The notes beneath the pieces are model-generated. The model worked only from the letters and a program-made list of their open reading frames with translations, had not been told where the DNA came from and searched no databases. Positions 57,554 through 64,000 of a stretch of DNA of 64,000 bases are shown here, in pieces (the stretch's first letter is position 1; the number at the start of each line of letters is the position of its first letter). The position numbers and the translations under genes are program-made. The stretch is from JAWVFM01 sp963841455. GTDB taxonomy: Bacteria > Actinomycetota > Thermoleophilia > Solirubrobacterales > 70-9. The stretch covers positions 124,001-188,000 of the forward strand of contig CAWJCU010000001.1 of NCBI GenBank assembly GCA_963841455.1. Reading direction: 5' to 3'.

Positions 57554-58672
57554 GTGTTCCTGCTCGACGGCCTGAAGAACGCCGCCCTCATGGCGTACGA
57601 GGTGTGGTGGGCCCTCGTCCTGGGCTTCACGATCTCGGGCATCGTCCAGTCGTGGATCTCGCGCGGGCGGATCGAGCGCGCGCTCTCGGGGGCCGGGGCC
57701 AGGCCCGTGGCCCTCGCGACTGGTCTCGGGGCCGCGTCGTCGTCGTGCTCCTACGCGGCGATCGCGATCGCAAAGTCGCTGTTCCAGAAGGGGGCCTCGG
57801 CAGCGAGCGCGCTCGCGTTCCAGTTCGCCTCGACGAACCTTGTGTGGGAGCTCGGGCTCGTCCTCTGGGTGCTGATCGGCTGGCAGTTCACGGTCGCCGA
57901 GTACCTCGGCGGCGTGGTGATGATCGTCCTCATGACCGTGCTCTTGCGGCGGTTCGTCTCGCCTCGGCTCGAGGAGCGAGCACGAGCCCACGCGCTCGAG
58001 GCGGAGGCGGGCCACCTCCATGAGGCGACCGGAGGCCGAAACCTGACGTTCCGCGAGCGCGTCACGTCCCTCGAGGCTTGGACCGACGTGGGGCAGAACT
58101 TTCGCGGCGACTGGGGAATGCTCTGGAAGGAGATCTCGGTCGGCTTCCTCCTCGCTGGCTTCATCGGCCTCCTCGGCGACGACTTCTTCAACGCCCTGTT
58201 CATCACCGACGCGCCGCCTCTGGTCCGCACGATCGAGAACGTCATCGCCGGGCCCGTCATCGCCGTGGCGAGCTTCGTCTGCTCGATCGGCAACGTGCCG
58301 CTCGCGGCCGTGCTGTGGTCGGGCGGGATCACGTTCGCCGGTGTACTGGCCTTCCTGTTCGCCGACCTGATCGTGATCCCGATCGTCCTCGCCTATCGCA
58401 AGTACTACGGGGGCGCCTACGCGCTGCGCATCACCTCGCTCATGTTCATCACGATGGTGATCGCAGCGCTCGTCGTCGACGGCGTGTTCGGCCTCACAGG
58501 GCTCGTCCCGACCGGGCCGCGGCCGAGCCGCGGGGACGTCTTCGGAAGTGTGGAGCTCGACTACAAGCTCGTGCTCAACGTCATCGCCACCGCGATCTTC
58601 GCCGCGCTCATGGCCCTGAGCGCCCGCCGACCCTCACCGCATGAAGCCCATGGACACGCGCACGCGCACTAG
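57554..58672 (+). CDS. Predicted permease (SO_0444/ArsP-like metal exporter)
   Basis: A 372-residue permease of the DUF318 type with about eight helices in two repeats. Hallmarks: ATGLGAASSSCSYAAIAIAK with a Cys, AFQFASTNLVWELGLVLWVL and, in the second repeat, ASFVCSIGNVPLAAVLWSGG with another Cys, which are proposed metal ligands in Cu/Zn efflux (SO_0444) and organoarsenical (ArsP) members. The tail is His-rich (EAHGHAHAH). First gene of an operon with a CDF transporter, behind CsoR-like operators, so copper or zinc export is likely. Confidence 0.88.
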   Translation: MFLLDGLKNAALMAYEVWWALVLGFTISGIVQSWISRGRIERALSGAGARPVALATGLGAASSSCSYAAIAIAKSLFQKGASAASALAFQFASTNLVWELGLVLWVLIGWQFTVAEYLGGVVMIVLMTVLLRRFVSPRLEERARAHALEAEAGHLHEATGGRNLTFRERVTSLEAWTDVGQNFRGDWGMLWKEISVGFLLAGFIGLLGDDFFNALFITDAPPLVRTIENVIAGPVIAVASFVCSIGNVPLAAVLWSGGITFAGVLAFLFADLIVIPIVLAYRKYYGGAYALRITSLMFITMVIAALVVDGVFGLTGLVPTGPRPSRGDVFGSVELDYKLVLNVIATAIFAALMALSARRPSPHEAHGHAHAH

Positions 58673-58708
58673 CGATAGCACCGTGCGCCCGGCATATCCT
58701 CCGGCGTG

Positions 58709-59641
58709 ATGGCGGTCATGCACGAGGCTTCCGGCGGGCACGGCCACGGCCACGCACACCCCGTGACCGACGACCGGCGCCGCCTCGCCGTCGCCCTGGC
58801 GCTGATCGTCGGGTTCATGGTTGCCGAGGTCGTAGCCGGGATCGCCGCCAACTCGCTCGCCCTGCTCTCCGACGCGGGCCACATGCTCACCGACGCCGGC
58901 GCCCTCGCGCTTTCGCTCTTCGCCGCGAACCTCGCTCGCCGGCCCGCCGGCGGGGCCTTCACGTTCGGCCTCCGCCGCTCCGAGGTGCTCTCGGCGCAGG
59001 TCAACGGGATCACCCTTCTCGTCATCTCGGCGCTCGTGCTCTACGGCGCGGTCCGCCGCCTCGCCGATCCGCCGCCGGTGGAGGGCGGCCTCGTCCTCGG
59101 CGTCGCCCTGGCCGGCATCGTCGTGAACGTCGCGGCCGTTCGCGTGCTGGCGGGCGGCGGCGAGCGGAGCATCAATGTCGAGGGCTCATACCGCCACATC
59201 CTCACTGACCTCTACGCGTTCATCGCCACCGCCGTCGCGGCGATCGTGATCCTCGCGACGGGCGCCGACCGCGCCGACCCGATCGCATCCCTGTTCGTCG
59301 TCGCGCTCATGCTGCACTCGGCCTGGATCTTGCTGCGCGCCTCGGGTCGCGTGTTCATGGAGGCCTCGCCGGCGGGCGTCGACCCCGAAGAGGTCGGCCA
59401 GGCGCTGGCGCGGGCCGACGGCGTCGTCGAGGTCCACGACCTGCACGTCTGGGAGGTCACCTCCGGATTCCCGGCGCTGTCGGCCCACGTCCTCGTGACG
59501 CCGGAGTGCGACTGCCACGACGCGCGTCGCCGACTCGAGCGCCTCCTTTACGACCGGTTCGAGATCTCCCACACCACCCTGCAAATGGAGCACTCGGGGC
59601 CCGAGCTGCTTCAGATTGAGGAGACCGAGGACGATGGGTGA
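58709..59641 (+). CDS. Cation diffusion facilitator (CzcD/ZitB-like) metal transporter
   Basis: A 310-residue CDF protein. His-rich start (GGHGHGHAHP), six helices with metal-site pairs SDAGHMLTDAGALALSLFAA (HxxxD) and GSYRHILTDLYAFIATAVAA (second HxxxD), which fits zinc selectivity, and a C-terminal metallochaperone-like domain (VVEVHDLHVWEVTSGFPALS, then DCHDARRRLERLLYDRFEIS). It exports Zn2+, Co2+ or related ions by proton exchange. It lies 36 bases after the permease gene and overlaps the next gene. Confidence 0.95.
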   Translation: MAVMHEASGGHGHGHAHPVTDDRRRLAVALALIVGFMVAEVVAGIAANSLALLSDAGHMLTDAGALALSLFAANLARRPAGGAFTFGLRRSEVLSAQVNGITLLVISALVLYGAVRRLADPPPVEGGLVLGVALAGIVVNVAAVRVLAGGGERSINVEGSYRHILTDLYAFIATAVAAIVILATGADRADPIASLFVVALMLHSAWILLRASGRVFMEASPAGVDPEEVGQALARADGVVEVHDLHVWEVTSGFPALSAHVLVTPECDCHDARRRLERLLYDRFEISHTTLQMEHSGPELLQIEETEDDG

Positions 59642-60062
59642 GACCAGCCCAGCGAGGCTCTACGCGCTGGTCGTCGGCATCGCGCTCGTCGCCATCGGCC
59701 TCATCGGGTTCTTCTACAACGGGCACTTCGGCTCGGGCGGCGATGTGTTCGGCAACGACATGAGCGTCAAGGTATTCGGGGTCCTGGCCGTAAACGGCTG
59801 GCACGACGTGCTCCACATCGCCACCGGCGTCCTCGGCCTTTTGGCCGCCGGCTACGCAGCTCGCGCCTACGCGCTCGGCCTGGGGTTCGTCTACGTCGCC
59901 ATCGCCATCTGGGGCTTCATCATCGGCAGCGGCGAGTCGATCCTCACGATCGTCCCCGTCAACACGGCCGACAACGTCGTGCACCTGATCGTCGGCCTAC
60001 TCGGGGTCGCCGCCGCCGTTGCGAGCGAGAAGCTGGTGCGCGCCCCGGCGAGCGCGACGTGA
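59634..60062 (+). CDS. DUF4383 membrane protein
   Basis: A 142-residue, four-helix membrane protein: RLYALVVGIALVAIGLIGFF, VLAVNGWHDVLHIATGVLGL and NTADNVVHLIVGLLGVAAAV. The repeated N-x-x-H-x-x-x-H/G-x-x-G helices (NGWHDVLHIATG; NVVHLIVGLLG) are the DUF4383 hallmark. Its ATG lies 8 bases inside the CDF gene end, so it is translated with the metal transporter. Function unknown; the His residues could bind metal, which its operon would make sensible. Confidence 0.88.
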   Translation: MGETSPARLYALVVGIALVAIGLIGFFYNGHFGSGGDVFGNDMSVKVFGVLAVNGWHDVLHIATGVLGLLAAGYAARAYALGLGFVYVAIAIWGFIIGSGESILTIVPVNTADNVVHLIVGLLGVAAAVASEKLVRAPASAT

Positions 60063-60547
60063 TTGAGATCAGGGCCGCGGGCGTCGTCGAGGCCCCGGTG
60101 GCAAGGGTGTTCGACCACCTGGCGGACCTGCGCACGCACTGGGAGCTTGCGGGCGGCCGCGTACGGCTACTCGACGCGAGCGAGGCGGACGCGATCCGCG
60201 GTGGTCGCGTCCGGATGCGAGGGCCCTTCGGCCTCGGGCGCGACGCGACGACCAAGGTTCTGCGCGCCGAGCGGCCGAGCCTGCTCGAGGGTCGCGCCCA
60301 GATCGGCTCCGCGACTGAAGCCGAGATCCACTGGCGGCTCGAGCGCGCCGGGCAGTCCTCCACACGCGTCGAGTTGAGCGCGCGCGTCACCGCGGCCGCT
60401 CCGCTCGATCGCGTCTTGCTCGCGGTCGGGGGCCGGCGATGGCTCGAAGCTCTGTTCCGGCGGGTGATCGCCAGGCTCGCCGGGCTCGCGCCCGAGATGG
60501 CGGGGAGCCCGCGCTCATTGCGCCCCGCTCTCGCGGAGGCGCAATGA
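60059..60547 (+). CDS. SRPBCC-family protein
   Basis: A 162-residue START/Bet v1-like protein (IEIRAAGVVEAPVARVFDHL; ERPSLLEGRAQIGSATEAEI; STRVELSARVTAAAPLDRVL), starting GTG in a GTGA overlap with the DUF4383 gene. Last gene of the metal-efflux operon. The final codons form one arm of the terminator hairpin. Ligand unknown. Confidence 0.82.
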   Translation: MIEIRAAGVVEAPVARVFDHLADLRTHWELAGGRVRLLDASEADAIRGGRVRMRGPFGLGRDATTKVLRAERPSLLEGRAQIGSATEAEIHWRLERAGQSSTRVELSARVTAAAPLDRVLLAVGGRRWLEALFRRVIARLAGLAPEMAGSPRSLRPALAEAQ

Positions 60548-60551
60548 GCGC
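60511..60551. terminator. Terminator hairpin at the end of the metal-efflux operon
   Basis: GCGCTCATTGCGCC (60511-60524) and GGCGCAATGAGCGC (60538-60551) form a perfect 14-bp stem around a 13-base loop. It includes the stop codon of the SRPBCC gene and sits between convergent genes. Confidence 0.7.
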
Positions 60552-60566
60552 GGTCCGCGCCGGCGC

Positions 60567-61829
60567 CTAGAACCCCGCGACGCCGTTCGGCGTGCCGAGG
60601 CCCGTCGGCCCGTCGTAGCCGGCGCCGGCGGTGCACAGGTAGCTGCCGCCGCAGCTCCCGTTACTACCGCTCGTGACGTCGAACAGCCCGGAGGGGTGAC
60701 CGTATGGATAGGAGCCGTAGTTCACCGACCCGGCGTTGCCGGCCAATGCGTAGACCGACGCGATGATCGGCGACGAGGCGCTGGTGCCGCCCACGACGCC
60801 CCAGCCCTTGAAGCACTGCCCCAAGAGCTGTCCGATGACGTTGCAGTTCGAGTCGTAGACATTGACTCCCGTGTTCGGGTCGGCGACCGCCGAGACGTCG
60901 GCGACCGAGCGGCCGGAACACCCGGCGTCGGTCTGCCAGGACTGCTTCGCCTCGTAGGCCGAGCAGCCGCTGCCGGCGCCACTCCAGGCGCTCTCCGTCC
61001 AGCCACGGGCGTTCGAGGCGCGGTTGAGCGTCGTGCCGCCCACCGCGGTCACGTACGGCGAGGCGGCCGGGTACTCGACGCCGTACCCGCCGTCGCCCGA
61101 GGAGACGGTGATCGCGACCCCCGGGTGGTTGAAGTGCGAGTTGGTCGACGGGTCCGAGCTCGACTCCGCGGCTCCGTAGCTGTTCGAGATCGCGTTGGCA
61201 CCCAGCCGAGCCGCTGTGTCCTCGGCCGTGTAGAGGTTCGCGTTCGAGTTGGAGCTCGCCTCGACCAGCAGGATGCGGCAGCTCGGGCAGGTCGCCGAGA
61301 CCATGTCGAGGTCCAGGCTGATCTCGAGCCCCCAGCCCTGATCGTTGGTCGGGTAGGAGCCCTGGACTCCGTTCTGGTTCACCTTCTTGAAGCACCCGTT
61401 GGCCGTCGTGCACGGCGATAGGCCGTAGGTCGAGCGGTACGTGGCGAGGTCGGCCTCGGCCGTCTTGTCGTCGTAGGCGTCGACGATCGCGACGGTCTGG
61501 CCCGCGCCGCCCGACGGGAGCTTGTATGCGTTCTGGATGTCGCCCGGCCCGTAGCCCGCCGCCGGTTGCGCCGATGCGAGCGGCACGCGCTTCAGGTTCG
61601 CGAGCAGCTTGAGGTCGCAATGCGACTGGTTTGCCGTCGCGCCGAGCGCGCATGCGCCGGGGATGACGGTGTGAGGCGGCAGGCTCAGGGCGCCCGCTGC
61701 GGCAGGCGCGAGCGCGACGAGCGCGGTCGAGGCCGCCACGCAGCCGAGGGCGAACACGGAGCGAAAACGTGAACGCAAGAGGTCCAACCTTTCCCGGCCG
61801 CCGAGTGCGGCCCCGTTGGCCGGCGTCAT
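60567..61829 (-). CDS. Secreted sedolisin-family (S53) serine-carboxyl peptidase
   Basis: About 420 residues. A signal segment (FRSVFALGCVAASTALVALA), then YGPGDIQNAYKLPSGGAGQT, the catalytic Glu/Asp in GWGLEISLDLDMVSATCPSC, the oxyanion Asp region VAITVSSGDGGYGVEYPAAS and catalytic Ser in GVVGGTSASSPIIASVYALA. The C-terminal Ca site (DVTSGSNGSCGGSYLCTAGA; YDGPTGLGTP) is present. There is no large pro-domain, so it belongs to the short, neutral bacterial branch. ATG at 61829 is used; TTG at 61778 behind GGGAAAGG would give a tidier signal peptide. Confidence 0.9.
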   Translation of the reverse strand: MTPANGAALGGRERLDLLRSRFRSVFALGCVAASTALVALAPAAAGALSLPPHTVIPGACALGATANQSHCDLKLLANLKRVPLASAQPAAGYGPGDIQNAYKLPSGGAGQTVAIVDAYDDKTAEADLATYRSTYGLSPCTTANGCFKKVNQNGVQGSYPTNDQGWGLEISLDLDMVSATCPSCRILLVEASSNSNANLYTAEDTAARLGANAISNSYGAAESSSDPSTNSHFNHPGVAITVSSGDGGYGVEYPAASPYVTAVGGTTLNRASNARGWTESAWSGAGSGCSAYEAKQSWQTDAGCSGRSVADVSAVADPNTGVNVYDSNCNVIGQLLGQCFKGWGVVGGTSASSPIIASVYALAGNAGSVNYGSYPYGHPSGLFDVTSGSNGSCGGSYLCTAGAGYDGPTGLGTPNGVAGF

Positions 61830-61883
61830 GCCCTACATCCCGGCCGGCCATCCCAAGCCGACCACAGCGGGCGGGCACCTTAC

Positions 61884-63680
61884 CTACTTCGCGTATAGCT
61901 CGTCGAAGTCGTCGGCGTAGTCGTCGTAGACGACGTTGCGCTTCAGCTTCAGCGTTGGCGTGAGGTGACCCTCCTCCTGGGAGAAGTCGTGGTCCAGCAA
62001 CTTGAAGCGCTTGATCTGCTCGACCTGGGCGTAGCGCGCATTTGCACGGTCGAGCTCGCCCTGGATCAGCTCGCGGACCTCGTCGCTCTTCGCGAGTTCC
62101 GCGAGGTCCGTCGGCAGCCCATGTTCCTCAGCCCAGGGGACGATCTCCTCGGGGTCGAGCGTGATGAGCGCCACCGGATACGGCTTGCGGTCGCCGTACA
62201 TCACGGCGCGTGAGATCCACCGCGACTGCTGCAGGTCGTTCTCCAGGTTCGCCGGCGTCAGGTTCTTGCCGCCCGCGGTGATGATGATGTCCTTGGCGCG
62301 GCCGGTGATCCTCACGAAGCCCTCGTCGTCGATCTCGCCGAGGTCGCCGGTGCGGAACCAGCTGTCCGAAGTGAACGCCTCCTTCGTCGCCTCCGGGTTG
62401 CGCCAGTACTCGCGGAAGACGTTCGGCCCCCTCACCTGGAGCTCGCCCTCGTCCGAGGTCCTGATCTCGACGCCGGGGAGGGGTTGGCCGATCGTTCCGA
62501 ACTTCACGTTCTCGCGGCGCACCAGGGAGCCGACGCCGGTTGTCTCCGTCAGCCCCCAGCCCTCGAGCACCGGGACGCCGGCTGCGTAGAAGAACTCGAG
62601 GATCTCCGGTGCAATCGGGGCCGCGCCGGAGACGGCCAGCCGCACGCGGCCGCCGAAGAGCTCGCGCACCGGCCTGAAGATCACCGCGTCCGCCTTCTCG
62701 AGCTGCTCGCTCATCTCGGCCGGGACCTCTTCGCCGCGCGCCTCCCGCGAGCGCACCTCGACGCCGAGCTTGACCGCCTGCTTGAACTGCTCGCGCTCAG
62801 AGTCGGAGGCCTTCGACAGGGCCGTGGTCGCGAGTGTGTAGAGCTTCTCGAAGATGCGGGGCACTGAGGGCAGGTAGGTCGGCTTCGCCTCGCCGAGCTC
62901 CTCGATGATCTTGCTGGTGTCGCCGCCGAAGAACGAGAGCGCCGCGCCGACCTCGATCGCGCCGAGCTGCGTGATCATCGCGAAGACGTGAGCGAGGGGG
63001 AGATAGAGGTATGCCTCGTCATCCTCCTCGGAGATCAGGTCGAGCTCGCGGGTGATCCGGCAGACGGCGGCGGCGTTGCCGTGGGTGATGACGCACCCCT
63101 TGGGCGGACCGGTCGTCCCCGAGGTGTAGACGAAGGTGTAGGCGTCGCCGGCGTCGATCGCCGAAGTCCGCCGTTCCAGCTCGCCGGCATCGCCCCCGGC
63201 GCCCCGCTCTCGCAGTTCGTCGAGTGGGGTCGCTCCGTCGGCCGGGTCGATCGCAATCAGGTGCTCGAGCGCCGGCAACTCGTCTCGGACCTTCTCGATC
63301 TTCGCGAGCTGTTCGGCGTTCTCGCAGACGATCGCCCGCGCCTCGGCGTTGCCGGCGACCCACTCGCACTCCTCGGGCGAGTTCGTCGGATAGACGGGGA
63401 CGACCACGCCCCCGGCGCGCGAGATCGCGAGGCTCGAATAGGTCCACTCGGGCCTCGTGTTGGCGAGTACGCACACGCGGTCGCCGGCCTCGATCCCCAT
63501 GTCCACCAGGCCGAGCGCCAACTCGTCGACGATCCTCGCCAGCTCCTCGAAGCTGACAGACCGCCACTCGCCGTCCTGGCGATAGCGGATGGCGGCTCGC
63601 GAGCTGTATTCGGCGGCCGCCCGCTCCGCCAGGCTGCCGATGTTGGCGGCGGTCCCGGTGGTCGCGGCCTCGGCCTCCAT
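61884..63680 (-). CDS. Long-chain fatty acid-CoA ligase (AMP-binding)
   Basis: A 598-residue adenylate-forming enzyme from the ATG at 63680. AMP loop YTFVYTSGTTGPPKGCVITH, then AYLYLPLAHVFAMITQLGAI, EGWGLTETTGVGSLVRRENV (A5), SDSWFRTGDLGEIDDEGFVR (A7) and GRAKDIIITAGGKNLTPANL (A8), and the C-terminal lysine in LTPTLKLKRNVVYDDY. This is the FadD15/long-chain AMP-forming type that activates fatty acids for breakdown or lipid synthesis. The longer frame to 63932 lies in the neighbouring gene. Confidence 0.94.
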   Translation of the reverse strand: MEAEAATTGTAANIGSLAERAAAEYSSRAAIRYRQDGEWRSVSFEELARIVDELALGLVDMGIEAGDRVCVLANTRPEWTYSSLAISRAGGVVVPVYPTNSPEECEWVAGNAEARAIVCENAEQLAKIEKVRDELPALEHLIAIDPADGATPLDELRERGAGGDAGELERRTSAIDAGDAYTFVYTSGTTGPPKGCVITHGNAAAVCRITRELDLISEEDDEAYLYLPLAHVFAMITQLGAIEVGAALSFFGGDTSKIIEELGEAKPTYLPSVPRIFEKLYTLATTALSKASDSEREQFKQAVKLGVEVRSREARGEEVPAEMSEQLEKADAVIFRPVRELFGGRVRLAVSGAAPIAPEILEFFYAAGVPVLEGWGLTETTGVGSLVRRENVKFGTIGQPLPGVEIRTSDEGELQVRGPNVFREYWRNPEATKEAFTSDSWFRTGDLGEIDDEGFVRITGRAKDIIITAGGKNLTPANLENDLQQSRWISRAVMYGDRKPYPVALITLDPEEIVPWAEEHGLPTDLAELAKSDEVRELIQGELDRANARYAQVEQIKRFKLLDHDFSQEEGHLTPTLKLKRNVVYDDYADDFDELYAK

Positions 63681-63682
63681 TG

Positions 63683-64000
63683 CTAGCCCCGCTTCGCCGA
63701 CCAGTCCTCGACGCCCGAGTGGCAGCCGTGTGTGAAGCCCGCACTGCCGTCGACGTGGATCGCGCCGTCGAGCCGGATGGTTCCCTTCGCCTTGCGGGCG
63801 GCCTTTCGCAGCTCGCCGTTGATCCTGATGGTGCCGCCCTGCGAGTTCCGGCCGCGAATCTTGAACTCGCCGTGGCGGACGGGCGCCGTGAAGCTCAGGT
63901 TGCCGGTGGCGGCCTCGTGCTTGCGGCCGCACTTGAGGCTGACGTGCTGGAAGTCGAACTTGGTGACGCGCTTGTGGCCGTTGGACGACTTGATCCGCAG
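63683..64000 (-). CDS. 3' part of a gene for an extracellular-type beta-rich protein, cut by the window edge
   Basis: The reverse strand is open from the window edge to the TAG at 63683-63685, giving 105 residues: TKFDFQHVSLKCGRKHEAAT, GNLSFTAPVRHGEFKIRGRN, GGTIRINGELRKAARKAKGT and ending VEDWSAKRG. The alternation of short strands and turns and two Cys suggest a secreted beta domain, as in several small proteins of this genome; no family is recognised. It is two bases upstream of the CoA ligase start. Confidence 0.65.
   Translation of the reverse strand: MRIKSSNGHKRVTKFDFQHVSLKCGRKHEAATGNLSFTAPVRHGEFKIRGRNSQGGTIRINGELRKAARKAKGTIRLDGAIHVDGSAGFTHGCHSGVEDWSAKRG

Overview
The window is very GC-rich (the third codon position is almost always G or C), gene-dense and laid out in short operons with 4-base start/stop overlaps. 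Gene content (RpoD-like and SigB-like sigma factors with STAS/SpoIIE/HATPase partner-switching proteins, TrpB2, YtoQ, deazaflavin-dependent nitroreductases, DUF6328, DUF4383, many secreted proteins) points to an Actinomycetota chromosome. The class Thermoleophilia (Solirubrobacterales and relatives) is my best guess; this is inferred from gene families, not from a marker gene. Several otherwise good genes are split by single-base shifts (near 0.74, 13.80, 32.56, 44.15-45.64 and 46.10 kb), so the sequence may come from a draft or metagenome assembly with indel errors.

Layout. 0-5 kb: a cut STAS gene, cyclophilin, an MFS transporter with an extra C-terminal domain, and an RpoD-like sigma factor behind a strong promoter. 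5-11.6 kb: a general-stress module made of a STAS antagonist, a membrane GAF/PAS/SpoIIE phosphatase, an RsbW-like kinase with two HATPase-like halves, a SigB-like sigma factor convergent with that kinase, and a BrkB membrane protein behind a SigB-type promoter. 11.7-19.5 kb: secreted proteins (RTX-like, two phosphoesterases, a DUF11-like protein, a subtilisin), a phosphotriesterase-like hydrolase, a universal stress protein and TadA. 19.5-20.4 kb: a decayed AbiEi/DUF559 gene flanked by hairpin repeats. 20.4-25.8 kb: Baeyer-Villiger-type monooxygenase with TetR, an MpaB-type oxygenase divergent from them across a perfect palindrome, and an aromatic-ring monooxygenase. 25.8-29.5 kb: tRNA-Ser(GGA), TrpB2, YtoQ, a DUF892 protein with an SR-rich tail, enoyl-CoA hydratase and tRNA-Ser(CGA).

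29.5-38.3 kb looks like an accreted genomic island. The 3' part of tRNA-Ser(CGA) is repeated exactly (61 bp) 1,491 bp downstream, and a third, decayed copy lies near 38.24 kb. Related flanks carrying tandem 11-bp repeats follow the first two copies. The cargo is a mix of intact enzymes (NmrA-like, VOC, nitroreductase, berberine-bridge-like oxidase), a TetR/acyltransferase pair and gene fragments; no integrase is visible.

38.4-48.3 kb: YccF and a flippase-like membrane protein, a lipid kinase, a PAP2 phosphatase, a SulP transporter, a frameshifted secreted LVIVD-repeat protein, and a tandem cluster of three related secreted beta-rich proteins. 48.3-54.4 kb: a complete oligopeptide ABC importer, with a hairpin separating the binding-protein gene from the permease/ATPase genes. 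54.5-57.3 kb: oxidoreductases. 57.5-60.5 kb: a metal-efflux operon (SO_0444/ArsP-like permease, CDF transporter, two followers) preceded by CsoR-like operator palindromes. 60.5-64 kb: a sedolisin peptidase, a long-chain acyl-CoA ligase and a cut gene.
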